Part shown: positions 36,715 to 46,461 of the stretch, in pieces | Layout of the letters: each line of letters begins with the position of its first letter | Position numbering within the stretch: the stretch's first letter is position 1 | From: Ruminococcus sp. | Lineage (GTDB): Bacteria; Bacillota; Clostridia; Oscillospirales; Ruminococcaceae | Direction of reading: 5' to 3' | Length of the DNA: 59,499 bases | NCBI GenBank assembly: GCA_015066715.1 | Contig: SVNU01000003.1 | Span: 1-59,499, forward strand | Position numbers and translations under genes: made by a program | The notes under the pieces: model-generated | Database searches by the model: none | Told to the model about the DNA's origin: nothing | Seen by the model: the letters and a program-made list of their open reading frames with translations, nothing else

Positions 36715-37557
36715 ATGAAACTTTTAACCATTAACACACACAGCCTTATTGAAGATAACTACGGGCAAAAGCTTGAAGCTTTTGTAAAAGTACTGTCAGA
36801 AGAAACACCGGATATCATTGCGCTTCAGGAGGCAAATCAGTCACAGGAAGCGGAAATAGTTCCGGAAAGCAATCTGGCAGGATACTGTCCCTGCAAAAAG
36901 ACAGCAGTAATAAGACAGGACAACCATGTATACAATACCGTAAGACTTCTCAGAAAGTGTGGAGTAAATTATTACTGGACATGGCTTCCCTTAAAATGCG
37001 GATACGGAAAATACGATGAGGGAATAGCTGTTATGAGCCGTGAACCGATAGCTGAAACCAATACTCTCCTTGTGAGCAATACTGACGATTACAGCAACTG
37101 GAAAACACGCCGTCTTTTAGGGATTTCCACTGTCTCAAACCCAGATGAATGGTTTTACAGCGTCCATTTCGGCTGGTGGGATGACGAGCAGGAGCCGTTT
37201 GAAATGCAATGGAAAAAAACAGACGCATATATGAAAAAGCATCATACTGTATGGCTTATGGGAGATTTCAACAACCCTGCACAGATACAGGATGAAGGCT
37301 ACGACATGATAAGGAAATCCGGCTGGCATGACAGTTATACCGATGCCAAAAATAAAGATAACGGAATAACCGTAAAGGGTGTTATTGACGGCTGGAGGAA
37401 CAAAATCAGCAGTTCAGAGGGTATGCGGATTGACCATATATGGTCAGGCAGAAAAGAAAAAATCAGGAGCTGCCGTGTGGTTTTTAACGGAAAAGAATAT
37501 CCTGTTATATCTGACCATTACGGCGTTATGATTGAATATGAAAGGACCGGACTATGA
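36715..37557 (+). CDS. Endonuclease/exonuclease/phosphatase (EEP) family protein
   Basis: Length is 280 residues. EEP motifs in order: LLTINTHSL, IIALQEANQS (metal Glu), YSVHFGWWDDEQEPF (catalytic His), MGDFNNPAQ (Asp/Asn pair), RIDHIWS and ISDHYGVMIEYE (final Asp-His). There is no signal peptide, so it is cytoplasmic. Placed between the PTS permease and malQ and overlapping malQ by 4 bases, it may act as a sugar-phosphate phosphatase rather than a nuclease; that is inference from context. Confidence 0.85.
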   Translation: MKLLTINTHSLIEDNYGQKLEAFVKVLSEETPDIIALQEANQSQEAEIVPESNLAGYCPCKKTAVIRQDNHVYNTVRLLRKCGVNYYWTWLPLKCGYGKYDEGIAVMSREPIAETNTLLVSNTDDYSNWKTRRLLGISTVSNPDEWFYSVHFGWWDDEQEPFEMQWKKTDAYMKKHHTVWLMGDFNNPAQIQDEGYDMIRKSGWHDSYTDAKNKDNGITVKGVIDGWRNKISSSEGMRIDHIWSGRKEKIRSCRVVFNGKEYPVISDHYGVMIEYERTGL

Positions 37558-39041
37558 AAAGAGGCGCAGGCATTCTTCTTGGTATATCAAGTCTCCCGTC
37601 AAGGTACGGCATCGGCTGTTTTGACAAAACAGCATATGAATTCGTAGACTTTCTTAAATCTGCCGGACAGGCTTACTGGCAGATTCTTCCACTGGGTCCC
37701 ACAAGCTATGGAGACTCACCATATCAGTCATTTTCAACTTTTGCAGGAAATCCTTATTTTATAAATCTTGATGAACTTGTCAGTGAGCAGCTTCTGACAT
37801 CGGAGGAGTGCCGCAGTGCTGACTTTGGTAATACTCACAACAAAGTTGATTATGAAAAACTTTATTATAACAGATATCCTCTGCTTAAAAAGGCGTACAA
37901 GCGGAGCAATATTTCTCAAAAAAGTGAATTTAAAAGCTTTTGCATGCAAAACAGCTGGCTTTCGGATTATGCACTCTTTATGGCTCTGAAGGATAAATAC
38001 GGCAGCAGACCGTGGAACGAATGGGAAGAAGACATACGCATGCGGCTTCCCGAGGCTGTTGAAAAGCACAGGAATCTGCTCGCTGAGGATATTGAGTTTT
38101 ATAAGTTTCTGCAGTTTTATTTTTTCAGACAGTGGGAAAGGCTAAAAAGCTACGCCAACAAAAACGGTGTCAGAATTATCGGCGATATTCCGATTTATAC
38201 TGCTTTCGACAGCGCTGATACCTGGGCAAATCCAGAGCTTTTTCAGCTTGATGAAAAAAAGCTTCCGAAAGCTGTTGCCGGATGTCCGCCTGACGGCTTT
38301 TCAGCAGAGGGACAGCTATGGGGTAATCCGCTCTACGACTGGAGAAAGCATGAGCAGACAGAATACAGCTGGTGGATTTCCCGTCTTGCACACTGTTTTA
38401 AGCTTTATGACGTTGTGCGAATTGACCATTTCCGTGGTTTTGATGAATACTATTCAATTCCCTACGGCAGCCTGAACGCTGTAAACGGACACTGGGAAAA
38501 AGGACCGGGCATAAAGCTGTTCAATGCTTTTGAAAAAGCACTTGGCAAAAAAGACGTCATTGCAGAGGATCTTGGCTTCATGACCGATACAGTAAGACAG
38601 CTTGTCAGAGAATGCGGATTTCCGAATATGAAGGTGCTGGAATTTGCATTTGATTCAAGGGATACAGGCAGCAGTAATGATTATCTGCCGCATAATTACA
38701 GCGAAAACTCTGTTGCCTATACAGGAACCCATGACAATCAGACCATCGCTTCATGGTTTGAAACTATTTCGGATAACGAACGTGAAACAGCACGGCAGTA
38801 TCTTTGCGACACGCATACTCCCGCAAATGAGCTGCACAAATCCTTTATATGTCTTATTATGAGAAGCCGTGCAAATCTTTGCATTATTCCTTTGCAGGAC
38901 TGGCTGGGACTTGATGACAGTTGCCGCATGAATACACCGTCAACTATAGGAAGCAACTGGCAATGGAGACTGACTGTCAGACCGAACGAGACACTTTGCA
39001 GGGAAATACTGAATATAACAAAAACCTACGGAAGACTATAA
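37554..39041 (+). CDS. malQ: 4-alpha-Glucanotransferase (amylomaltase)
   Basis: Rearranges maltodextrins to give glucose and longer chains for GlgP. Length is 495 residues, GH77. Start MKRGAGILLGISSLPSRYGIG; IIGDIPIYTAFDSADTWANPELF; nucleophile region VVRIDHFRGFDEYY; acid Glu in VIAEDLGFMTDTV; AYTGTHDNQTI. The start codon overlaps the EEP stop (ATGA). Last gene of the operon. Confidence 0.96.
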   Translation: MKRGAGILLGISSLPSRYGIGCFDKTAYEFVDFLKSAGQAYWQILPLGPTSYGDSPYQSFSTFAGNPYFINLDELVSEQLLTSEECRSADFGNTHNKVDYEKLYYNRYPLLKKAYKRSNISQKSEFKSFCMQNSWLSDYALFMALKDKYGSRPWNEWEEDIRMRLPEAVEKHRNLLAEDIEFYKFLQFYFFRQWERLKSYANKNGVRIIGDIPIYTAFDSADTWANPELFQLDEKKLPKAVAGCPPDGFSAEGQLWGNPLYDWRKHEQTEYSWWISRLAHCFKLYDVVRIDHFRGFDEYYSIPYGSLNAVNGHWEKGPGIKLFNAFEKALGKKDVIAEDLGFMTDTVRQLVRECGFPNMKVLEFAFDSRDTGSSNDYLPHNYSENSVAYTGTHDNQTIASWFETISDNERETARQYLCDTHTPANELHKSFICLIMRSRANLCIIPLQDWLGLDDSCRMNTPSTIGSNWQWRLTVRPNETLCREILNITKTYGRL

Positions 39042-39051
39042 TTATTAAATA

Positions 39052-39095
39052 AAATACCGTACAAGGTCACATATGTGTCCTGTACGGTATTTTTG
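39052..39095 (+). terminator. Terminator of the glgP-malQ operon
   Basis: Long stem AAATACCGTACA / TGTACGGTATTT, with an inner CACATATGTG palindrome, then TTTG. It lies about 10 bases past malQ. Confidence 0.85.
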
Positions 39096-39166
39096 TTCAG
39101 TAATTTTATCAGCAATTAATCATAAATTTACATTTTAAAAGAATATACATGTTTTTTTTGTATAAG

Positions 39167-39195
39167 TTGACAAGAAACCAAAAATATGTTATAAT
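39167..39195 (+). promoter_or_regulatory. Promoter of the chemoreceptor-like gene
   Basis: TTGACA, a 17-base spacer, TATAAT: full consensus. Confidence 0.88.
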
Positions 39196-39246
39196 AGTAT
39201 TACTTAAACTTTATACATATAATTTCTTAGATAAGAAGGTGTTTTT

Positions 39247-40617
39247 ATGAAAAATAATAATCAGAAACTTGAAGCTACAACTACAATAAACAAAAATTTC
39301 ATCAAAATCCACTCCTTTTTGCTTATTGGCGTTTGCTCATTATTCGGCATACTGAATCTTGTGTCAGGTTCAGTTTTAACGGCTTTGGTCACAATCGGCG
39401 CAGGATGCCTGACTTCAGCCGTGGTACTGTGTATAAGAAATAAAATAAAATTCACCACTGCCGGTATTCTTCTTACACAGGCGCAGCTATTTATTATAAT
39501 AATTATTTCATCGTCAAACCATGAATTCCACGGAATGTTTCCGCTGCTTGTTGCTTCAATGGCCTTTGCCGGAATCTATTTAAACAAACAGAATATGATA
39601 ATCCACTGGGTTATTATGGACATTGCGGCTGTTGCAGGTATGTTTATGCGTGATATGTTTTATTCAGGCGCCGAAACAGGATTTCTTATTAAAGGAATTG
39701 CCGCTGTAAACGTAGGTGCGTATCTTGTTTATTACCTTATCAGTGTAACTGTAAAGCAAATTATAAATGTTCAGAATGCCGAAAAGGAAAGCGAAAAGCT
39801 TGTGGAACAGGTTCAGTCGCAAATGGATGAAAGCAACCAGATGATGCAGAACCAGCAGCAGGTTGTTGAAAAAATTGCAGAGGTTTCACTTGCTGTAAAC
39901 AGCTCGGTAATGCGAATGAAGGATGTTGCGGAAAATATAAGCTCCTCAGCAGAACAGCAGCAGTCAGCCCTTGAAGACATTACAAATGAAATCAATCTTG
40001 TAAGTCAGGAAACAGCCGACAGCATAAACGAATCAGAAAAGGCTTCAAATGCGGCTCAGCAGAGTAAGGAGCTTCTGAACCTTACTCATGCAGAAATCAG
40101 AAAAATGGGTGACGCTATGGCTGAAATCGAACATTCATCAGCACAGATTCAGGGAGTTGTAAAGGCAATTGAGGATATAGCCTTCCAGACAAATATTCTG
40201 GCGCTTAATGCTTCTGTTGAAGCAGCGAGAGCCGGTGAAGCCGGAAAGGGCTTTGCGGTTGTTGCAAACGAAGTAAGAAACCTTGCGGCAAAAAGTGCCG
40301 AATCGGTTAAGAATACATCAAACCTTATAAATGCTTCACTTGAAGCTGTAAAACGTGGCAGAGATGTTGCTGATAAGGTCTCGGAAAAGACAGACGCTGT
40401 AATCGAGACATCCAACCAGAGCGCAGAACACGCAAGACTTATAAATGAGCTTACACAGCGTCAGGCAAACGCAATTGAAAATGTAAGAACAAATATAGAA
40501 AACATTTCAAGAATGGTAGAGCTTAATGCTGAAACTTCTGTTGAAAGCACACGCATAGCAGGAGATGTTGCGCAGGATGTTCAGAAAATGGATGCTATCG
40601 TGAGAAATTACAGATAA
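39247..40617 (+). CDS. Methyl-accepting chemotaxis-like protein
   Basis: Length is 456 residues. Six hydrophobic segments in residues ~15-175 with only short loops, then a coiled-coil signalling domain (~185-456) containing the MCP tip [43 protein letters not shown]. No HAMP and no obvious outside sensor domain, so the stimulus may be sensed in the membrane. No che or flagellar genes are nearby; the role could be other than motility. A coiled-coil protein follows after 38 bases. Confidence 0.88.
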   Translation: MKNNNQKLEATTTINKNFIKIHSFLLIGVCSLFGILNLVSGSVLTALVTIGAGCLTSAVVLCIRNKIKFTTAGILLTQAQLFIIIIISSSNHEFHGMFPLLVASMAFAGIYLNKQNMIIHWVIMDIAAVAGMFMRDMFYSGAETGFLIKGIAAVNVGAYLVYYLISVTVKQIINVQNAEKESEKLVEQVQSQMDESNQMMQNQQQVVEKIAEVSLAVNSSVMRMKDVAENISSSAEQQQSALEDITNEINLVSQETADSINESEKASNAAQQSKELLNLTHAEIRKMGDAMAEIEHSSAQIQGVVKAIEDIAFQTNILALNASVEAARAGEAGKGFAVVANEVRNLAAKSAESVKNTSNLINASLEAVKRGRDVADKVSEKTDAVIETSNQSAEHARLINELTQRQANAIENVRTNIENISRMVELNAETSVESTRIAGDVAQDVQKMDAIVRNYR

Positions 40618-40655
40618 AAATACAATAATTCAAATACAGAAAGAGGTTATTCATA

Positions 40656-41222
40656 ATGACTGATAAGGAGTTACAAAAATTAAAAAGACCGGAGCTGCTG
40701 GAAATTATGTTGGGGCTTCAGAATGAGCTTGACAAGGAAAGAGAAGAAAACGAGTCGCTTCGTGCAAGATTGGGTGAAAAGGATATTGCTATTGAAAAAT
40801 CAGGCAGTATTGCAGAAGCAGCACTTGAAATAAACGGCGTTTTTGACGCGGCACAAAAAGCAGCAGATGTATATCTGGACAATGTCAAAAAAATGCATCT
40901 GGAAGAAGAACGTCATCATACCGAGGCAATTGCCAAGGCAAATGCCGAAGCAGAAGCAATTCTTGCTGACGCAAAAAGAGAAGCAGAAACATTAAAAGCA
41001 AAGGCGGATATCGAATGCCGTACCAAGCTTAAAAACACCGATGAAGAATGCACAAAGAAAATCAATGAAACCAATTTGCTCTGTACAAAAAAAATCAAGG
41101 AAACACAGGAAAAATGTACAGCAATTTCATCTCTTGACAATCAGATTGCGTCATTCTTTGGCAATAACCCTGACCTTCAGAAGGCTCAGACAGCATTACA
41201 ATCGCAGGAAAATTCCATTTAA
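40656..41222 (+). CDS. Coiled-coil protein of unknown function
   Basis: Length is 188 residues. Almost all heptad-like (KLKRPELLEIMLGLQNELDKEREENESLRARL; then AEAEAILADAKREAETLKAKA). A repeated 11-residue pattern with cysteines follows (CRTKLKNTDE, CTKKINETNLL, CTKKIKETQEK, CT). No signal peptide. It recalls DivIVA-like or cytoskeletal coiled coils but has no clear family. Probably cotranscribed with the MCP-like gene; the 3' end carries the duplicated terminator. Confidence 0.75.
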   Translation: MTDKELQKLKRPELLEIMLGLQNELDKEREENESLRARLGEKDIAIEKSGSIAEAALEINGVFDAAQKAADVYLDNVKKMHLEEERHHTEAIAKANAEAEAILADAKREAETLKAKADIECRTKLKNTDEECTKKINETNLLCTKKIKETQEKCTAISSLDNQIASFFGNNPDLQKAQTALQSQENSI

Positions 41223-41228
41223 AATATA

Positions 41229-41251
41229 AAGTCCGGTGTCATACCGGACTT
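41229..41251 (+). terminator. First copy of a duplicated terminator hairpin
   Basis: AAGTCCGG...CCGGACTT, 23 bp, 6 bases past the stop codon. It is identical to 41548-41570 but lacks a T-run because the hairpin-rich element starts directly after it. Confidence 0.75.
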
Positions 41252-41547
41252 CAGACTGTAGAAAAACCTCAAAATTAATTTTCGTGCCGATTAAATCGGC
41301 AGGCAAACAAAAGTACAACCAAAGTAAGGGGACGCTTTTTCTTGCAAAGCGTCCCCTCTTGAAAAACAGCCCACTGGGCTGTTTTGTCAATTCACCCCTC
41401 GTAAATGCGCCGCTAAGGCAAGGCATTTCGCCGTCTGCGGACGGCGATGAGTGGCGCTGCCCCTCAACCCCGCAAGCCTTTGAAAAGGCTTGACCGAAAC
41501 TTTTAAATTTGAAAAAATCTTTTTCTAAAGACTTTTTCGACAAACTG
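41252..41547. mobile_element. ~296 bp non-coding hairpin-rich element inserted in a terminator (MITE-like)
   Basis: The ends form imperfect inverted repeats: CAGACTGTAGAAAAACCTC at the left and, reversed, CAGTTTGTCGAAAAAGTC at the right, with a shared core CAGnnTGTnGAAAAA. Both sides are flanked by an identical 23 bp terminator hairpin, as expected of a target duplication. Inside are five hairpins: GCCGATT/AATCGGC (~41289-41302), GGGGACGCTTT/AAAGCGTCCCC (~41328-41356), AACAGCCC/GGGCTGTT (~41365-41384), CGCCGTC/GACGGCG (~41429-41446) and CAAGCCTTT/AAAGGCTTG (~41472-41491). No coding sequence. The 3' 125 bases recur at 1-125. Confidence 0.7.
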
Positions 41548-41576
41548 AAGTCCGGTGTCATACCGGACTTATTTTT
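41548..41576 (+). terminator. Second copy of the duplicated terminator, with its T-run
   Basis: The same 23 bp hairpin as at 41229-41251, followed by ATTTTTA. It probably represents the original terminator end of the coiled-coil gene. Between here and 41786 I see only the promoter below and a leader. Confidence 0.75.
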
Positions 41577-41685
41577 ATGAGATAAATCCCATCAGCACTA
41601 TTACTATATAAATACATAAAAAGCTCAGATACACCATATACATCTGAAAATGTAAAAATTTGTGCATTTTTCGCCGTAAAATGAC

Positions 41686-41714
41686 TTGACAACAGCCCAC
41701 AAATGTGGTATAGT
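41686..41714 (+). promoter_or_regulatory. Promoter of the ACT protein-hom operon
   Basis: TTGACA, a 17-base spacer, TATAGT, 71 bases before the chosen start. Confidence 0.82.
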
Positions 41715-41785
41715 TTATGTTATGAGTACATTTGTATGTCGCAGACGGACGGTTTTCCGGATTTTCATGTTACAGAGGTATGATA

Positions 41786-42229
41786 ATGAATAATCAGTCA
41801 CAATTAATAGTTGTTGAATCGGATGTTCTTCCTGAAGTTATTCTGAAGGTTCTGGAAGTTAAAAAGCTTCTTGCAAACAAGGAAGAAAAAAGTTCGGCTT
41901 CAGCATGCAAACGCATCGGTGTTTCAAGAAGTGCTTATTATAAATACAGAAACAGCGTTTTTTCATACAATGAAAAACTTACGGCTCAGATTATTACCCT
42001 TTATATGCTTTTAAAGGACGAACCCGGAGTGCTTTCAAGCGTTCTTGTTTCGCTTCATAATCTTAAAGGAAATATTCTGACTGTAAATCAGAGCATTCCT
42101 GTTGACGGAGTTGCAACAGTTACAATTTCGCTTCGCATAAACGAAAGCTTTGAAGAAGCACTTGCAATGAAATCTATTATCGGTGAACTTCAGGGAGTTG
42201 TTGAAATACAGCTGCTTTCAGGTGAGTAA
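41786..42229 (+). CDS. ACT domain protein with N-terminal helix-turn-helix-like segment
   Basis: Length is 147 residues from ATG 41786 (AGAGGT upstream). An N-terminal ASACKRIGVSRSAYYKYRNSVF looks like a recognition-helix motif. The C-terminal ACT domain (~70-147) begins LYMLLKDEPGVLSSVLVSLHNLKGNIL. This fits the UPF0735/PheB-type ACT proteins found beside hom. Presumed to sense an amino acid and influence threonine or phenylalanine synthesis. hom follows after 47 bases. Confidence 0.85.
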   Translation: MNNQSQLIVVESDVLPEVILKVLEVKKLLANKEEKSSASACKRIGVSRSAYYKYRNSVFSYNEKLTAQIITLYMLLKDEPGVLSSVLVSLHNLKGNILTVNQSIPVDGVATVTISLRINESFEEALAMKSIIGELQGVVEIQLLSGE

Positions 42230-42276
42230 ATAATATTCCGGACTCAAACCGGAATCAGAATAAATTGGAGGAAATT

Positions 42277-43500
42277 ATGTCAAAAATTGCAGTTTTAGGT
42301 TATGGTGTCGTAGGTTCAGGTGTAGTTGAACTTTTCTACAAAAACAAGGAAAAAATTGAAAAAAAAGCAGGACATGAAATGGATGTGAAATTTATTCTCG
42401 ATATAAGAGAATTTCCTGACAGTCCATATAAAGACAAGTTTGTAAAATCTATTGATGAAATTGTAAATGACGGCGAGGTTACTACTGTTGCTGAATGTAT
42501 GGGCGGTGTTGAACCTGCGTTTACATTTACAAAGCAGTGCCTTGAAAAGGGCATAAGTGTTTGTACATCAAACAAGGAACTTGTTGCTGCCAAGGGCGAT
42601 GAGCTTCTGGCTCTTGCACAGGCAAACAGCTGCAACTATTTCTTTGAAGCAAGCGTTGGCGGTGCTATTCCGATTATCAGGCCGCTTCACAGATGTCTTG
42701 CAGGTAATGATATTACATCAGTTGCAGGTATCTTAAATGGTACTACAAACTTTATTCTCACAAAAATGATTAATGACGGTATGAAATTTGATGATGCCTT
42801 AAAGCTTGCACAGGAACTCGGCTATGCTGAAAGCAATCCGGCAGCCGATGTTGAAGGTCATGACGCATGCAGAAAAATCTGTATTATCTCATCACTTGTA
42901 TACGGCAGACATGTATATCCTGACAGTGTTTACACAAAGGGTATTACAGATATCAAGCTTGAGGATGTACAGATAGTTGATAAAATCGGTGCTATCAAGC
43001 TTATTGCGCAGGTTTCAAGAATTTCTGATGAAACAATTCTCCCGACTGTAATGCCGATGATTGTTCCGCACGAAAGCCTCCTTTCAAGCGTAAGCGATGT
43101 GTTCAATGCCGTAATGGTTAACGGTGATGGCATAGACAAGGTTATGTTCTATGGCAGAGGTGCCGGAAAGCTTCCGACTGCAAGTGCGGTAATGGGAGAT
43201 ATTGTTGAAGCTGAAAAGCACAGCAAGACTGTTCTTTCACAGAGCTGGGAAGCTGCTTCGGACAACAGCTTTGTTGAGGATTATACAAAGCTTTCTGCAA
43301 AAATGTACTTCCGTATCAATGCAGCTGACAAGGATAAGGTAAACACAGTTTGCAGCAATGCCGAAGTTATTTGTTCTGACGATAATAACTATGCTTTTGT
43401 TACTGAAAAGCTTTCAATGAAACAGGCTCTTGAAATGCAGGACAAGCTTAAAAATAACGGTGTTGAGGTTATTACACTTCTCCCGCTTCTTTCAGAATAA
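42277..43500 (+). CDS. hom: Homoserine dehydrogenase
   Basis: Reduces aspartate semialdehyde to homoserine for threonine and methionine synthesis. Length is 407 residues from ATG 42277 (GGAGG 7 bases upstream). NAD(P) fold IAVLGYGVVGSGVVEL, the catalytic part GGAIPIIRPL, ILNGTTNFILTKM and AESNPAADVEGHDACRKI, and a C-terminal ACT domain (~330-407, MYFRINAADKDKVNTVCSNAEV). Cotranscribed with the ACT-HTH protein. Confidence 0.97.
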   Translation: MSKIAVLGYGVVGSGVVELFYKNKEKIEKKAGHEMDVKFILDIREFPDSPYKDKFVKSIDEIVNDGEVTTVAECMGGVEPAFTFTKQCLEKGISVCTSNKELVAAKGDELLALAQANSCNYFFEASVGGAIPIIRPLHRCLAGNDITSVAGILNGTTNFILTKMINDGMKFDDALKLAQELGYAESNPAADVEGHDACRKICIISSLVYGRHVYPDSVYTKGITDIKLEDVQIVDKIGAIKLIAQVSRISDETILPTVMPMIVPHESLLSSVSDVFNAVMVNGDGIDKVMFYGRGAGKLPTASAVMGDIVEAEKHSKTVLSQSWEAASDNSFVEDYTKLSAKMYFRINAADKDKVNTVCSNAEVICSDDNNYAFVTEKLSMKQALEMQDKLKNNGVEVITLLPLLSE

Positions 43501-43506
43501 AAACAA

Positions 43507-43540
43507 AAAGTCACTTTTGATAAGCTTCAAAAGTGACTTT
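43507..43540. terminator. Bidirectional terminator between hom and uppP
   Basis: AAAGTCACTTTTGA / TCAAAAGTGACTTT with a TAAGCT loop and A/T-rich flanks on both sides, between two converging genes. Confidence 0.82.
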
Positions 43541-43570
43541 ATTATTTATATGCGCCTTAAACAGCGTATT

Positions 43571-44425
43571 TTATGCAAATGAAAAATAAAGAATTACAAG
43601 TGCGCCAAGTACAATTCTGTACCATCCGAAAACTGTAAAATCATGCTTTTTAATATAATCCATGAGAAACTTGATAACAAAAACAGAAACCACAAAAGCA
43701 GTAATCATACCGGAAGCTAAAATCACAAGTTCATCTGTACTGAAATCAAATCCGAATTTTACAAGCTTTAACAGACTTGCGCCGAACATTACAGGAACTG
43801 CAAGGTAGAATGTAAATTCTGCGGCAACTGTTCTTGAAATGCCGATAAGAAGCGCTCCGACTATTGTAGCACCTGAACGTGATGTTCCGGGGAAAATAGC
43901 TGCAATAAGCTGAAAAAGTCCGATTATCAGTGCCGCCTGATATGTAAGCTCTGCAATAGTATTAACTTTCGGCTTTCTGTTTTTATTCCATTTTTCAATT
44001 ATAATGAATGCAATACCGAAAACAATAAGAGCAATGGAAACTACCCAGGGATTATAAAAATGCTCATTAAGCCAGTCGTCAAGAATAAGTCCTATAACAG
44101 CTGCTGGAATGCATGCAATCAGAACCTTGAACCACATCTGAAAAATATCCGTTTTAATATAGGAACCAATACCTTCCTTTTTAAGCGGACTTACATTATT
44201 CTTTTTCCCGAAGGGCCACAGCTTTTTCCAGAAAATGACCACGACAGCCATTATTGCTCCAAGCTGAATTACAACCTCAAACATTTCCTTAAAATCATCG
44301 CTGACCTTCAGTTTCAGAAATTCGTCCACCAAAATCATATGCCCCGTACTGCTTACAGGAAGCCATTCGGTAATTCCCTCAACAATACCAAGTATAACAG
44401 CCTTTAAAATTTCAATAAATTCCAT
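43571..44425 (-). CDS. uppP: Undecaprenyl-diphosphatase
   Basis: Recycles undecaprenyl diphosphate for cell-wall synthesis and gives bacitracin resistance when abundant. Length is 284 residues, about eight membrane helices. The BacA/UppP motifs GIVEGITEWLPVSSTGHMILV (N-terminus) and PGTSRSGATIVGALL are both present. AAGGACG precedes the ATG. Confidence 0.96.
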   Translation of the reverse strand: MEFIEILKAVILGIVEGITEWLPVSSTGHMILVDEFLKLKVSDDFKEMFEVVIQLGAIMAVVVIFWKKLWPFGKKNNVSPLKKEGIGSYIKTDIFQMWFKVLIACIPAAVIGLILDDWLNEHFYNPWVVSIALIVFGIAFIIIEKWNKNRKPKVNTIAELTYQAALIIGLFQLIAAIFPGTSRSGATIVGALLIGISRTVAAEFTFYLAVPVMFGASLLKLVKFGFDFSTDELVILASGMITAFVVSVFVIKFLMDYIKKHDFTVFGWYRIVLGALVILYFSFA

Positions 44426-44453
44426 TACATCGTCCTTTCCAACATGTTAAGGT

Positions 44454-44480
44454 AACACTGCACAGGCTTTGTGCGGTGTT
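44454..44480 (-). promoter_or_regulatory. Hairpin in the uppP leader
   Basis: AACACCGCACA / TGTGCAGTGTT in the minus-strand leader, ~30 bases before the ATG, without a T-run. It could affect mRNA stability or translation. Confidence 0.4.
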
Positions 44481-44507
44481 GTCTTAATTATATTATATTT
44501 TTTTAAA

Positions 44508-44536
44508 ATTATACCATATCACAAATTATATGTCAA
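44508..44536 (-). promoter_or_regulatory. Promoter of uppP
   Basis: Minus strand: TTGACA, a 17-base spacer, TATAAT: full consensus. Confidence 0.85.
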
Positions 44537-44578
44537 ATATTCTTTTTGTCTGATTGATAAAATAAAACAAGCTATTGC

Positions 44579-44607
44579 TTTACAAACGGCAAAAATTATG
44601 ATATAAT
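44579..44607 (+). promoter_or_regulatory. Promoter of lepA operon
   Basis: TTTACA, a 17-base spacer, TATAAT, ~30 bases before the lepA start. Confidence 0.82.
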
Positions 44608-44639
44608 TTAGTATATATTATTTTTTGGAGGAAACAGAT

Positions 44640-46442
44640 TTGGCTAACGATAATATTCGTAATTTCTGCATTATTGCACATATAGACCACGGTAAATCTA
44701 CCCTTGCCGACAGAATTCTTGAAAAGACATATACCGTTGCAGAGCGTGATATGGAAGAACAGCTTCTGGACAATATGGATATTGAAAGGGAACGTGGTAT
44801 TACAATCAAAGCCCGTGCGGTCTGCCTGAACTACAGGGCAAAGGACGGACAGGAATACGTTTTCAATCTTATTGACACCCCCGGACATGTTGACTTCAAT
44901 TATGAGGTTTCACGTTCCCTTGCAGCATGTGAGGGTGCAATTCTGGTTGTTGACGCTTCACAGGGTATCGAAGCTCAGACTCTTGCCAACACATATCTTG
45001 CAATTGAGCATGACCTTGAAGTAGTTCCTGTTGTAAACAAAATCGACCTTCCTTCTGCTGACCCTGAACGTGTATGCAATGAAATTGAAAATGTAATCGG
45101 TATTCCTGCCATGGATGCACCTAAGATTTCAGCCAAGGTGGGACTTAACATTGAAGAAGTGCTTGAAAAGATTGTTACCGATGTTCCTGCACCTGTCGGT
45201 GACCCTGACAAGCCGCTGAAAGCTCTGATTTTCGACAGCTACTATGACGCTTACAAGGGCGTTATTATCTATGTAAGAATAAAGGAAGGTACTGTAAAAA
45301 CAGGTGACACTATAAAGCTTATCGCAACAGGCGCTGAATTCAACGTTGTTGAAGCCGGCTACATGAATGCTGACAGCCATATAAACAAGGGTATCCTTAC
45401 TGCCGGTGAGGTTGGTTATATTTCAGCCTCAATCAAAAGTATCGGTGATACTCAGGTGGGTGATACTGTCACAAACGCTGAAAACCCATGTGATGAGGCA
45501 CTTCCGGGATACCGAAAGGTTAACCCGATGGTCTTCTCCGGTATATATCCTGCTGACGGTGCAAAGTACGAGGATTTGCGTGAAGCACTTGAAAAGCTTC
45601 AGCTTAATGACGCATCCCTTTCCTTTGAGCCTGAAACATCAATTGCTCTGGGATTTGGTTTCAGATGCGGATTTCTTGGTCTTTTACACATGGAAATTAT
45701 TCAGGAAAGACTTGAAAGAGAATATAATCTCGATCTTATTACAACCGCACCATCGGTTATTTACAAGGTAACCCTTACAAACGGTGAAACAATCGAAATT
45801 GATAACCCGACTAATTTCCCTGACCCCGGAACCATTGAAAGTGCACAGGAGCCTATGGTAAAGGCAGAGGTTTTAGCACCTGCTGATTATGTCGGAAATA
45901 TAATGGAGCTTTGTCAGGAGCGCAGAGGCGTCTTTAAGGACATGAAATATCTTGATGAAACAAGAGTTTCACTTCATTACGAGCTTCCGCTTAATGAAAT
46001 TGTATATGACTTTTTTGACGCACTCAAATCCCGCACCAAGGGTTATGCTTCCTTTGACTATGAGCTTATCGGCTATGCTCCTTCAAAGCTTGTAAAGCTT
46101 GATATACTTTTAAACGGCGATATTGTGGATGCACTTTCATTTATTGTTCATGCAGACAGTGCATATACAAGAGGCAGAAAGATGGTTGAAAAACTTAAAA
46201 TCAACATTCCACGTCAGCTTTTTGAAGTTCCTATTCAGGCGGCCATAGGCGGTAAGATTATCGCAAGAGAAACTGTAAAGGCACTCAGAAAGGACGTTCT
46301 TGCAAAGTGCTACGGCGGTGATATCACCCGTAAGAAAAAGCTTCTTGAAAAGCAAAAGGAAGGTAAAAAGAGAATGCGTCAGCTTGGTACTGTAAATGTT
46401 CCGCAGGAAGCATTTATGAGTGTTTTGAAGCTTGATGAATAA
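44640..46442 (+). CDS. lepA: Elongation factor 4 (LepA)
   Basis: Ribosomal back-translocase GTPase. Length is 600 residues. The start is TTG 44640, 8 bases after GGAGG; the in-frame TTG at 44625 overlaps that site. G1 [14 protein letters not shown], switch [23 protein letters not shown]-terminal domain unique to LepA ([47 protein letters not shown]). It leads a small operon with a zinc-ribbon protein and hemW. Confidence 0.97.
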   Translation: MANDNIRNFCIIAHIDHGKSTLADRILEKTYTVAERDMEEQLLDNMDIERERGITIKARAVCLNYRAKDGQEYVFNLIDTPGHVDFNYEVSRSLAACEGAILVVDASQGIEAQTLANTYLAIEHDLEVVPVVNKIDLPSADPERVCNEIENVIGIPAMDAPKISAKVGLNIEEVLEKIVTDVPAPVGDPDKPLKALIFDSYYDAYKGVIIYVRIKEGTVKTGDTIKLIATGAEFNVVEAGYMNADSHINKGILTAGEVGYISASIKSIGDTQVGDTVTNAENPCDEALPGYRKVNPMVFSGIYPADGAKYEDLREALEKLQLNDASLSFEPETSIALGFGFRCGFLGLLHMEIIQERLEREYNLDLITTAPSVIYKVTLTNGETIEIDNPTNFPDPGTIESAQEPMVKAEVLAPADYVGNIMELCQERRGVFKDMKYLDETRVSLHYELPLNEIVYDFFDALKSRTKGYASFDYELIGYAPSKLVKLDILLNGDIVDALSFIVHADSAYTRGRKMVEKLKINIPRQLFEVPIQAAIGGKIIARETVKALRKDVLAKCYGGDITRKKKLLEKQKEGKKRMRQLGTVNVPQEAFMSVLKLDE

Positions 46443-46461
46443 ATAAGGTTGGAGAAAAAAT

